A stretch of DNA of 64,000 nt from Strongylocentrotus droebachiensis (lineage: Eukaryota > Echinodermata > Echinoidea > Camarodonta > Strongylocentrotidae). The notes beneath the pieces were generated by a model. The model saw only the letters and a program-made list of their open reading frames with translations, did no database searches and was not told the DNA's origin. The DNA is taken from NCBI GenBank assembly GCA_035222895.1, contig JAVYIG010000059.1, positions 886,001 through 950,000 on the forward strand, given 5' to 3'. Made by a program: the position numbers and the translations under genes. Positions 29,601 to 43,100 of this stretch are shown here, piece by piece; positions within the stretch are counted from its first letter, which is position 1; each line of letters starts with the position of its first letter.

Positions 29601-32600
29601 TATTCAGATCAGATCGATGCAATATCGTATTAACACCTAAAGGGCGCGATCAATTTTAGCAAGGGAAAGTAATTTCCACTAAAAATAAGGAACAACTACA
29701 ATGTTACAAATATCACGATAACTAACAAACCTTGCGCTTGCAATGTGTGTGGATTCCGCAGTGCCAGCAGAATTAGTCTGTGGAGCCATCCAGGAAAACA
29801 ATAAAGGGTTTTATCATGTCATCATCGTTAACGGTAGACTGCCAATGAACTTCAAAAGCATTTCATATCATAGTCACCACGCACGTACATGTATCATCAT
29901 ATCCAGTCCTGCTCATTTTCAGACTGATTTTTTGAATATTATTTTTTTCAAAGTTGAGTAGCACCTTTAAGTTAACTTATAAGCCATGCGTCGCTACTCT
30001 GTTATTTTTTTTCGTTGCTACTTCATTTTTCTTCCCTCCCCGTATCCATAACCTGTAGCCAAACTTGGCGTGCGACCTCACATGGTGGCATTAATCTGTC
30101 AGGTGATACCTCACCTACTGATTGCCAATTTGATGGGAATATCAAGTTCAAAATCCCTTTTATTCGCCACAATAAAATCATCGCCTAAAACCCAACAGCG
30201 TAACCCCCAACCCAATACTTAATACAAATAGTTGTCTAACTGCTTACCGTGCGTAGAGCTAATATCTCCGGGTTTTGTAGTCGACTGAATGAAAAAGAGA
30301 AGAAAACTGGAGCAACAGTGTTGGAAAATAGTAGCAGCAACACTTCAAATGACATTTCCGACATGTCATATTGTATGTCTATTTCTTGTTTTCTTTCTCT
30401 CATTCCTTTCTTTCTCACTTTCTCTCCTTTTCTGCGACTTTATGTTTTCAAAGTAACAGAATGCAGCACAACGGTTACAACATACAACCATTTCTTCTGA
30501 GTGGCGTAGCATGGGCCAAGCCCTTGAGGGGGCATTAGCTTCATAGGAGGATGGGGGGACCACCGGTATTCCTTACTAGGTAGATAAAATACGAATTTAC
30601 AAGGCATTCGAGTGATAGGTCTCATAATTTTGTTCGCGTCCAACTTTCCTCCTCCTTTTCCGTCACTCTTTCCTAGCTTTTCCAGCCATCGATTTAGAAA
30701 TGGGGAACATGAGCTATACCATTTCATACGCCCCCCCCCCCCTCCCACCCGAAGCATTTTCTTTATCTTCTCAACCGTATACAGCGTGATGGAGAATTCA
30801 AGCAACTCAAAAAGGATTCACTGTCTCAGCTAATGTATCATGTGCATTCAAATGAATGACAGACAGTGCAATTTTTGCAAAGCTTGTTATATACCCTGTT
30901 CTACCTTCCTTTGATCTATAGCTACTATATTAATAAAAGTGAGGTCATTTTAAAAGTTGGGTCCCCAAATGGTTGCCACAAGAGCCTATGGGCGGTAAAT
31001 CTGTTATGGTTTATACATTAGTTTTAAAAGATAGTGCTTCTAAGAGCTTTTTACAACAACAACAATTGAGTTACTTTGTTTTCCTTATGGTACGCCTCTG
31101 AGTAATATAATTACGTCATTTGTTCTCATCAGTACAGTTTGTACTTAAGGAGACGCGTACACCCCCCCCCCCGTAAGAGAATCTTGTATCTACAAAATAC
31201 TGAAGTGATGATTCTAACGATACACCTTGAACTCTCTCAAACTTGTATGCAGGGAACTACCGAAAGAAAATAATGTACATTTTCAAATCTTACAAACAAG
31301 GTTTGTCTGTTTGTTGCTGCTTCGCTGACGAAATTCGAAGAACTCATCCCTTTGTTAATGGTCATGAAATACTCATTAAATTGACAGCCTCATCCAGAAG
31401 TAATTTCATGACGTACATGTTCAGTAGATTAAGACCGATTAAGGTTAATAAAGTGGTGTGTTTTGCAGAACAAGCCACATCTTTCTATCACACTCAAAAG
31501 CAAAGGAAATAAAATTATCAAATGCCTTGTGAAATTAAGATATAGGAAGCTTTACCTAAATTGAACTTTTCGAGAGTGTTTACTTGAAGACGTTTCATGA
31601 CCGTCTTAGACAGGCAAGGGGATACAAGTTCAATTGATTTGAGGTTAACGGGAAAAACATTCGTATGCACTTTTCCCGTTGGGAATTTTTTTAAACGAGT
31701 CATGAACCAAATGTGTTCATTCTCGTTTAACCTGTTTTAGATGGATTAGAACTCTCTTGTGTCGTCGCTCATGTGTAATGCATCTCTTGCAATTAAAGCT
31801 ACAGTTTGCATATAATTATACGAAGAATCAATTGTATTTAATATTGTTTGACTTACGTTAACTGCTTTCAACTGATTGTGTTTGTTCAACAATCCAAGGG
31901 GTTATTCTTGTTTGCAATTAAAGAAGAGTTTTGGTCGTGTGTTGATGTTTTGGGGGCCTGTTTGTTCGATTTGTTTGTGTTGTTATTGTTCTTATTTCTA
32001 TGTTTTCATTTTTATGTTGGTTTTTATCTACATTTCTTTCAGTTTCACATGCAAATCTGCAGCTTTCAAGATTATCCGATAAATTGGGGGAGTCAAAGAT
32101 TTTGTTAGTAGGTCTATGTTATAACATGTATGACATGTCAATAGGCAACGAATTTCATTTCTAACATGAAGTTGATCAGTAATGAATAAAGAAAAAATCA
32201 GTTAAACATCCGAGAAATGTGATTGAGTACATTATCATATGCTCTTTCAGAAAGGGAAGCATCATCTCATATGATATAGGAACGGGCGCTTTTTAAATGA
32301 TAATATGATTTACACAGAAAGAATTTTTTACCACAAGAGAAAGAGATTTCGACTCTTGAGTTGTGACAAAGGGCTATACTATTATGAACAGCGATAGTCA
32401 TTGGCAAAAGGCTTCGGTTCAACCATGGAGTAACTCCATGGTTCAACCGATCTTGCGTTGCATCAAATCGTTTGGTAACCCCTTGCCCAGGGCCAGTCTT
32501 TATGCATTTAATTTTCTCGTGTTCAAATTGAACTGCTTAATCTGATGATCTCGACTGCCTTCTTCACACTATTCCAAAGTGTTGAGGTTTTTCTTCTTGT

Positions 32601-34164
32601 TTAAACTCGTATTTGTATGGTATTTGTAAATAAAGAAAGCAATGAACACACAGGGCGGATCTAGCTTTTTGCCAAGGGGGGGGGGGGGGGGGGTTGACCC
32701 AGTGGCGGATCCAGGATTTTCCAAAAATCGCGCCGTTTTACTGTTTTACTTTTATTCTTTTTTCTTCTTCTTCTTCCCCCCCCCTTTTTTTTTCTTCTCT
32801 TGGCCTCCCAAGGGAGGGTGTTTAAACCGCCGAACCCCCCTCCTAGATCCGCCCCTGACACACAAAAGACACAACTGAAATTGAAGAGAAGGAGAAATTG
32901 AGACTCTGGATAAGAGGTAATATTATCGGAAACAAGCATTTTGTTCATTTATTTATCCATTATATTCATTTACTTCTGTGTATACACGGTAAAAATCCCC
33001 AAACAGTTACAAAACGCGTCTTCTCTGGAGCCGCGTCAAAAATTGAAAGTTTTTTGACACAATGAACAATCTTGGAAACTTGCAGCTTTCACAAGTTCTT
33101 CTGTGAAGGTATTTTATTAATTTCGTTATTAGTTTCATTTCTTATAATTTAAATGAACTTTGCTTAACGAATCTAATTTTTTAAAACCAAATATTGAAAT
33201 AAGTCCCTCGTAGTGTCTAAATTACCTTTTAGAAAATAAATTATTGTGAAGATAATTTATGTTGGATATCATTTTTACACTAGAATTATATTTGTTTTCT
33301 CCAAAATTAATTATAAATAGTGCAAAATGTGAACGCGGGCGACGAAGAGAATAGACTTGGTCAATTTGCTTTTTGGGGGAACACCCGCTGTGCGAGTAAT
33401 TCAACCTCGCAAAATGGAATGTAACAAGTTTTTCTCTGAGGCGATTTGGCGCTATTGTATATTAAACCAACTATTTCAGGCATTCGATTCAGAAGAAATA
33501 TAAATGAAAATTGAGCTTGGAAATTTAACGAGGTGGTGGGTGAGTAGCTTAGTAGTGGAGTTCACGGCCATTCGCACCTCCTTTCAAGCCCATAATTGCT
33601 GGAGTCGCTATTAAATTGTAATTTGGTGGCCCTTTCAATCTCAGTGTTCACAATCGGCGTGGCAAATTGTTTCTTGATGAGTAATAGAGATATAACCGCC
33701 ATACTTGCTAAACTTCAAAATACCTCTTGCATGGGTTATTTGACCGCAATGCACTACAGCACTCGTGATTTGCAATTTACATATAAGTTTTATGTCAGGA
33801 GCTGAGATGTTTGGGTAAATTCAATACTTTGTGACGTCATATACATTTGGAGCTGGTATTTATAGTTGTGGGTACAGACAACATGAACACCATAAGCGAC
33901 TCTTGTAAAGTAAAATATTCGATTTCCTAACAATATCTCTTTCAGGTAAGGCAGGGAAGAGGTGCCTTTAAAAAAAGTCGTCGTTAATAACGTTGGAGAT
34001 CTCGTTTACCGTGTTTTCAATGTTTTATAGGTCTAACTCAAATAGGACAAAGTATGATTCTGATTTATATTTCTGTTTTCCTTCTCTTAATCCCATTCCC
34101 AAGAGCGATGAAAAAGAGTAGAATAAGAGAGAAAGAGAGCGAGAGAGACAGGGAGACAGACAGA

Positions 34165-34199
<35 letters not shown>

Positions 34200-37100
34200 T
34201 AAAAAAAAAAGGGGGGGGGGGGGTAATACTGGAACCGATGAAAACACAAAACCAAGAGAATATACATACAGATCTGGTTTCTTTTCTGTTACACGTGAAT
34301 TGTATGAGTCAGTTTTGACACTGAAAAGCGTGAAAGAAAGGCGGGAAGGTCTTCTGCAATCAAACAATACAAATTCATATATCGTCTGCCGAAGTGTGTG
34401 CATATGTCTAACGCGTATCACTACATAGTGCACCCATACGACTCTCAAGGGTAGCCTGCAATAATATTTGAGTTTTCTCTTGTCTAGTTCTAAAGAGGAA
34501 TAGTGAGAAGGAATGATCAAAGACAGAACAAAACAGAACAAACGTTGGAACATCAATGTTAATTTAGCATTTTATATCAACCTCAGCGGGAGTGGTTCAA
34601 CACTATTGTGTGCAAGTTGTTAGATACAGGTAATACAACTAAACATAACCAATACATACAGATCTGGTTTCTTTTCTGTTACACGAATAGATTATGTAAT
34701 TTTTAATTGGTACCATGTATTGGTATTCAATAAATTTACTTATTTCTATAGTGAAAGTTTTGTTGTATTCTACATTCTAGGGTTGCAATGCATTCTTAAT
34801 GTCCTATGTGGTATGTTGGAATACGTTTAAGCTTGTGATACACATGTAATAGATTGTGACGTAACAATGGCTTACGTCATAAGATGTGAAACAACTCTTA
34901 CATAATTCTCAAAAACATACAACAAATATAAAATCATCTAGAAGAACTCTGAAAGAATTTTTTGTGATAATTTGTCGTCGTTTACCGACAAAGAACTGAT
35001 ACATTTCCATTTAAGGTAACGCTCTCAGCAAACAAGAGCAACACGGTAGGTGTTTGCTTGTTTGCTGGTGAGACATCCCGCCCAAACTCCCCCGGTGATG
35101 TTCCTTTATCGCCTCGCTAAGGACCACCTCCTGGTCGCAGTAGCAAATTAAGATCGGATTTTCTCTCCCTTGCGGTGCCGCTCCGCCTGTGTGGTTTGAA
35201 GGGAGTCTCGCCGCCGGGATATGTGACAAAACCTATTAACATGTCATCACTAACAAGTCAACGTTACTCAAAATAGAAAAGGACGTATCTGCTAAAGGTG
35301 CTAGACAGATCTAGGTATGTGACAAAGGTTACAGTCTATACTATATCATTAGTGTATCATACTTTCATTTTGAGATAAGACCAACTAGGAGAAATACGTT
35401 TAGATTGATAAAACACACTCAACGCTCCATAGAGATACTTAGCCACTACGCATAGTTTGATTGGAAATGATTCGACTTTTATTGATAAATTTATTTCTGT
35501 CTGATTCTTTTTAATTTTTGTCCTTGGCATGCTTACAAACTGATTGACAATAATTGTACACATTTTATGAAAAAAGAATTGGTTTTCTAATAAAGGAGTT
35601 CTGTTTATAACAATTCGGTGACTGTGTTAATGATATAGAAGAAGCCTCAAAATTTTTATGAAGGCAAAATTCCCCCTCTTATAAAAATGAGAGTAGACTA
35701 AATCTGGATGTGCGCATTATACTCTCAGTTATCGCAGCTCTTGAACATTTCAGAATAAGGTCGCTCCTTAAATCAACTTTGATGACCTAATAAAAATGGC
35801 GATATGGAATTTTGTTTTAATCTAAAGATGGACAAGAGAGAGGGGGAGGAAAAGAAAGAAAGAGAGAGAGGTTGGTGAGTAATATGGTTGATGGTTTATA
35901 GTTTGCAAGAATCTTCAGTCAATTGAACGAGGCAGACTTAATCAGAAAAAGAAAGGTACAAGGGAAGGGTGAGGTGGAGGGGTAGAGGGGTGGAGGAAAA
36001 AGCGAGATGTTGTGAGAAAATGAGAAGGAGAGAATGAAAGAGAATGAAAGTAGTTATTATAAGTGAGTGAGAGGTAGAGCGTTCAAAAGACAGAGAAAGA
36101 GAAGATAGATAGGGTGAGATAGAGAGAGAGAGAGACAGAGGGGGAGAGGGGGAGCAAGGGACAGACAAAGAGAGAGAAAGGATAACATCAGTGAGTTTCG
36201 GATGCTGAGGGAGAGGGAGAGGGAAGCAAGAAGGTCGCTTCGGTATGGACATAACTTTTGCACGCCGTCGTTATATTCGATTGAAAAATGAAGAGCGGAA
36301 ATTTGATTTTCAAAGCACAGCGGACTCCGTAATGGGTGGTCGTTATAGTTGAAACTGTTTTTCTCTCACTGATTACTGTATACCAAGGAGGTATGAGGGT
36401 CGGACACCAGTGCAATGGGTCGTGCTTCAATCAGCTGGTAGGGGAGGGTATTTTTTTTTTAAGAAGGGGGAGAGGTAAGGGGCGAAGGGGCGAACCTTTA
36501 TTGGATATTACCTTTAATATAGGTAAACTGTTTTTCTCTTATTGATCATAGATGGGAGGTACGAGGGTCGGAGTGGACCAGATAGCTAAGTCGTGTTCAA
36601 GGGGAACGCGGGGATGGGGGGGGGGGGGGGGGGGGGTAGGGGTTGAGGGGCTGAAACAGAGAAGGGGGTTAAAGTCCGCGGAATATTGTAGAGAATGTTT
36701 GGGGGATGACCTTATCCATGACAATACGTTTCTTTCCCGAGGTCAAGAGAAAAATTATAGCAATGAACGAAAATGTAAATGGGTCTATGAAAGTAAACAA
36801 ATAATTTATGTCCTCAGCTTTTTTCACTGTTTTTTTTTCTTCTTTCAAGTAGTTGTTACCACTCAGTATGAAATAAGCGTCTCATATTGCAAGAGGGGAA
36901 AATGACAACATCTTCATCTAAATTTTCATTTTACCGCTCCCACTACTATATTTATGCCCAAATTGTCAAATTTGCGTTCGTATATATATACAAAATTAAT
37001 AACCAAATTAAAGCCTCTCCCTTCAAAGAAGTGATGCTGAATGATTCAGCGGAGGTTTTTCTGCAAAGATGCTCCTCTTGAATATGTTATGACTTAGCCA

Positions 37101-40100
37101 GTGCAAATTTTCCCAAATAGAAACTTCAGACTAATTATCATATTTTAATTGTGTCACTTAAAAATGCAAATTTATCCTCACAGATAACGCTTAGCCCGTA
37201 ATATCTTCAACGTAGGAACACGGGGCTACCTGATTTGAGAGAAACGTACCCTAATGGCTCGAACTCGACAACCACGTATCACGGAAATTCAGGGGCGAGA
37301 ACTTTTGGCGCGGTCGAAGCACTATCCCAATCCTTCATCCCTGCCTTGTTTGACCCCATGCTCAGGTCAGGTCAAAGGTCAAGTGAATTGCTACTCGCGA
37401 TCACACACTAGGGAGCTGTTACAGCGTGTCTCTCGGGACCCACCTCGCTCGCGATGTGATATGATGATGAAATCATTAAACCAATAAAGATATTCAATAT
37501 CATTTTCACGGGTGGTGATTTAAACGAGTGGCCAGTGGTGGTGAGGGGATCTGCCTTGTGTCACGATTTTTTGCTCCTTCAATTTTTTTTGTTATTTAAC
37601 ATGATTTTTTGTTATGGTTCTCGAGGTAATTTGCCAACATCTGACATGAATTATAAATGTATTCAAAATAAGTTTTGAAACGTCGTACATTCATCACAAA
37701 ATTGAGCTGGGGTTCTGACTTTGGTTTATAACAAGACACAATATATGGCGTCCTGCATCTCATCTACAAATAAAAGGTAACATGGCTAAGATTGGAGGGA
37801 TGATAGAAACGGTCAATTTGTAGGATTCATCTACACTAGTAAATGTTGGTCAATATAGTTTATTGTACTTGAATAAATAAACCAACTGCCATCTTTTTAA
37901 ACATTTAGTATGGAGGTTATTTTCCACGCCTTTGCAGGAAGTCCTACCATCCAATCAGGTAGTTTACTGCGTTTTCAGTGTCATTTGAGAAATTAATTCA
38001 AATACAAAATGTCTCAAAAGACAGGCTGACTATAGGCCCAATTATAACAACAACAACAAAATACATAAATACATATATTTAAAAAGAGTACTTTTATGTA
38101 AAGGGGCCATCTAGGCCCAGGCCTTTAATTCAAGGGAAGAATACTTCACTGCAGATTGTTTATTAAACTAAATGCCATAGTTCCTGAATGATCGTCAATC
38201 TGGAAATATCTGTATCATTCTTGTCAACATTATTCTGGGCATCATCAGCCTTTCAAAGCCACACACACAGCTTGTATGGACAAAGGTAACATCCTGTTAA
38301 AGTCGTGGTAGTACCAATACAACATTTAAACAATTTGCCGTTTGGTCCAACCACACTTTGCCTAATCTCAATTTCGCCTGATCCCACTTCGTCTACACCT
38401 AGACGACTAGAGTTTATTTATTCTTCATGATGTCTAATCATCATCTTGTCTCTTTTTCTTTCTTTCCACTTATCAGTTCGTCTATTTCCCACTTGGGCAA
38501 TCACCCATTGATTTTAATCACCAGTTGGTCTAATACTTGTAGCTATTTGGTCTAATAGATATTTGGTCCAACAGAAAATAGCGGCGAGTGTCACATGAGG
38601 CTTTTAAAAATATATATAATACCTGAAGTTCTGACTAGTAAATATGCATTTGACGAAATGACCAGTTGACATCAATTTTGATCATTATACCAACTAGACT
38701 TTTCTACAAACTAGATGAATTCAGTGAGTGAAAATGACATTTATATTCATTATAGGTGGAAGGAAAGTAAAACTAGGTAGAGCTTAAAGACACAATGGTA
38801 CCAGGTGAGCTGAATAGTAGAAGGATTGGCACTAGACCAAATGGCAATAAACTTATCATCACGATCGTTGGCGTCGGAAGGGACGACACTTGGGCTTGAA
38901 CCATAACCGCTTTAGTCGCGTTTGGTGCTGCCTGCTACAACCGCTGTCGAGACCACATTGACTCGTCACCGCCCTCGTCATCGCCTTCGTCACGCTTGTC
39001 AATGATCTCAGGAATTAATATTTTGACATTTATGACGAGTTTTTTGACAGAAACAAATTTCTCTTGCCAATGAGAAGGCGAAACCCTTAAAGGTCGATGC
39101 ATAACATTATCATTAATTGCGTGTATGTTTGTTATTTTGTATGTACAGTGTAATGTATTTTTCTTATGTGTATATTATATACTTTTTTTAAATACACACG
39201 GACTTGCAAAAGCACAGCCAATGGGGGAAGCAAGTGTCTCCGTGCTGGGAATTTAACCACCGCCATTATCACCATCATCAACATAAGTATCATCATCATC
39301 GCCGTTACCATCATCTCCATTACCATCATCACCATCATCATCTCAATCATCATCATCATCATCATCATCACCATCATCATCACCATCATTACCGCCATCA
39401 TCATCACCATCACCATCACCACTGCTATACCACCACCACCCTCATCGCTAACACTGCTACTAATTATTGCAGGGCCATCATGAAGAACAGCATTGAATCT
39501 GATGGGGCTTCCCTTGGTAAATAAAGTTATTATTATTTATCATTGATATTATTACCATTATCATCATCATCACAGCCCCCCCCCCCCTTTTTCACCATCA
39601 TCATCATCATCACCAACACCACGTCACCACCATCATCATCATCATCATCATCGTCATCACCACCATCATCACCACCATCACCATCACCGCCACATCACCA
39701 TCGTCACCAACGTCATCAAAACCATTATTGTTATCACCTTCAAGGTAAAATGATATTATTGTCATGATGACTGTATGACAGGTATCCACATGCCCCCCCC
39801 CCAAAAAAAAAAAAAGTGCCACAGTTCAGTTCAACATGTAACCATTTCATACAGTGACACCGACGATTACCAAACTTGCTATTGACTAGAAAAACTCACC
39901 GTTGTCGAGTACCTGTCCGAACACGGATCCGTCGACGGTTGAGCAGTTCCATCTCCTGTTTTGGAACTGGGTTTGGCACTCCATGATGGCCAGGTTCGCT
40001 CCTAGACTCACGCTGTCCATGACCTCAAGGTTCCTCTTGCAGATCTGTATCTGTTTGTTGACTAGCCCAGGTAACTCCTCGCAGTTATCTGGGGATTTGA

Positions 40101-43100
40101 TGGTACTGATGCCAAGGGCTTGCATGTTGAAGATCGCTCTGCCAAGTGGGTGGAAAACAAGAATAATATAGGAGAACGAGTATTAGCAAAGTGAATTGAG
40201 ACTAGCTCTGCTAGATGGTTAAGAGAGAGAGAGGGGGGTGAGAGGGAAAGTGGGAGAGGTGGAGTGAGGGGTATCGTTCTGTTAGATGGTAAGCATAGAA
40301 TAAAAGAACATACAGAAAGATAGAGATAAACAACAAGAAAGAGAAGAGAAACGAAAAATACAATGGCTGTTGATACTATAATTCACCGAAAAAATGTACG
40401 CCAATACATACCGTTACAGAACTAATAACGCATTTAATCTCATTGTCATGAAGCACAAAACCAGGATAATGTTTGTTGAACTTTTTTTGTAAATTTTTTA
40501 TTCTCGCTTCACGAATTCTTGATATCAAGAATTGATTTCTTGATATCAAGAATTACCATTGGTTCACAACGTAAAATCATTTCTTGATATCAAGAATTCA
40601 ATTCTTGATATCACGAATTCGATTACTTGATATCAAGAAATGAATTCGTGATATAAAGAAAGCCGTATTCGTGATATCAAGAATTGAATTCTTGATATCA
40701 AGAAATGATTTTACGTTGTAAAGCAATGGTAATTCTTGATATCAAGAATTGAATTCGTGATATCAAGAATTCGATTTCGTGATATCAAGAAATGATTTCT
40801 TGATATCAAGATATATGTTTAAATGATAAAACGGCTTGCCATACGCCCTTTGTTTTTGATAAACTCTATCATTAACTTTTCTAAGAAATGGAAATGGATA
40901 GCTACACGGCCCCCTCCCCATTGCAAAAGCGTGTTTCCTCCACTGAAATTATGAGAGTTTTACGAGATCGTGGTCTGTCAATTTTATGCGATATGGATGT
41001 CAAAATATTTTCTAACCACATTTCAAAGATCCAACACTGTTAGGGAGCAAACACCACATCGTAAAAAGGGGTAAAGAAATATGAGACGGAACTATGCTTT
41101 GACGATTGGTCACTTGATCAGGAACGCCCCGAATCAGAAGGATACAAAGAATTTTACGAATTACCTATCGAAACAAAAAGATGGGGAAATGTGGTGAAGG
41201 AAAGGAGAGGATAATGATGGAAAGGGCAGTACGGGGAACAGAGAGAAAGTAGATATGAAGAAAAACTTATGCAGGTGACGTAAAAGAGAGGGGAAGAAGG
41301 GGGAGAAAATGAGAAATAAGAAAAGAGAAGAGGCAGTGAAAGAGGGATCGAGGGAAAGATCAAGTATCGAAGAAATTTAAAGAAATGTTAAGTGCCTCCC
41401 ACAAATGCGCCACCCCCCCCCAAAAAAAAAGACAACTCATTAATAAAACGAAAAACTCTTCCCAAATTGACTCTTACCAAAGAACAAGCTATTAGGGTCT
41501 ATGTGACGGTATAGTGATGCTCCGGCTATTATTTATTTTAATGTGATATAAATATATATTTAAAAAAAATGTATTTTACTCGTTAGAGGCCCATGATTTT
41601 GCTAACTTTGTATACCAACAAAATATATCTGCACGTCTCTCGGAAAGACAAAATGTATCAGGAAATGCGACTCTCTTCTAAATTTCGAGTTTTTAATCTG
41701 GAGGCAGTCAAGATCTCCCCCAAGTTGACATTCCCTGCTACGCCTTGGCTAGGAACGCTATTTGTTTGCTTCAGTCTCAGTCATGTTTCAGTCGAGCAAG
41801 CCACAGTTGTAATTTGTCACAACTAATTAGGAATCAAATTGACTACTGCCCATATCGGTAAAAGAGATCTTTGTTAGAGGTTTGGATGGCTATAGAGACA
41901 TCACGTTTGCATCAGACGCGGGCGGGTGAAAGCACTTTTTATTAAAGGTATACTTTGAAAAATGTTCATGTTAAAGTCATGTTCTCTCAAGAACTCTATG
42001 AGGAGCGTACAAGTCATAACAACATCGTCACTACCCTTCATACTTTGCTGTATCATATTTTAGGGCACCATTGTCAACAGGTTCTTATTGAGTTTTTATT
42101 CTACTTTAGAAGTTGTAATATTTATTTTTATGAAATAAATCGCAAATTGATATACTCTATAGTAGTCTCCTTAAATGTGTTCTTAAATGACTGAAACTTA
42201 ATTACAGTAATATGACCATGATGACTGGGATATAATATAGTATGAAGCGTACCAAGAGCAATGAACATATGCCATTTTCATTCGTAATTAAACATTTAAC
42301 CCCATATATCTGGAAAATTATTGTTTGATTAGCAAAACTTTCAGCTTTAAAGTAAACTATTATATAGATCAGTCTTTTCAAGTCACGGCACCTTTTCAAG
42401 ATTGAAAGTTTTGGTGACGCGAATCATACATTCATCATAGGAGATTAATCGTGTATCAATATTAAACTCGTCATAGGAACTTGGAAGGACATATATATTT
42501 CTAAATTTCAACCAAAAAAAAAGATATCTTAAATGTGGTAAAAATGTAAATTTGTAATCGAAACACATGCGCTAGATAAGATATAAATCATGTTTGCGGT
42601 CACCTCGCTGCCGAATACATGGATACAAAAAACATATAATTTTGCTCTGCAGTCACCTTTATACATGAATACAAGGATATTCATGCACCTCTTTCCCCCA
42701 AAGTATCCTGTTTCTAAATGTTGTGAGCGAGTGAAATGGACGAGCATGATCATAAATGTAATTTTATATATAAAATATAAGATATATTCGGACATCAAGT
42801 TGCCCGAATATACCTCACTGCTGTTTAGGTATTTAGACACTTCGCGACCTGAAAAGATCCTGTTTAAGTATTTCTAAATGTTGCGAGCAGGCGAAGCGAG
42901 TAAGAAGGAATGATACTTTATAGACTTGAAATGAGTATTTACTCATAAATATTTCTGATGTTAACGGTATCGCGAAATTGACATTATTTTTAAATGATTT
43001 TTGATTTAACTAAATTACTGTCGCGGCACCCCGTTTGAAAAACGTACTTCGTACTTAAATAATTCATTTTTATTTGAGCAAGTGTCTCGAGTAATTTGTT

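Larger units (their letters stand above)
19373..39899 (-). other. Wnt4 intron 2
   Basis: 20.5 kb, the largest intron. It holds the repeats listed separately (SINE, several MITEs, LINE, microsatellites), a GC-rich patch at 35011-35230 and a DR1-like site at 37364. Stretches such as 19380-21150, 22900-24300, 25800-27950, 29520-31140 and 33000-34050 show nothing recognisable. No nested gene other than the LINE is seen. Confidence 0.7.

Noticed and set aside
34065-34556. 163-codon minus-strand frame rich in serine and leucine
   Set aside because: Passes through the GA microsatellite and poly-G; the rest has no recognisable domain.
39132-39524. Polymethionine, polyisoleucine and polyhistidine frames
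   Set aside because: All are translations of the ATC/CAC microsatellite in different frames.
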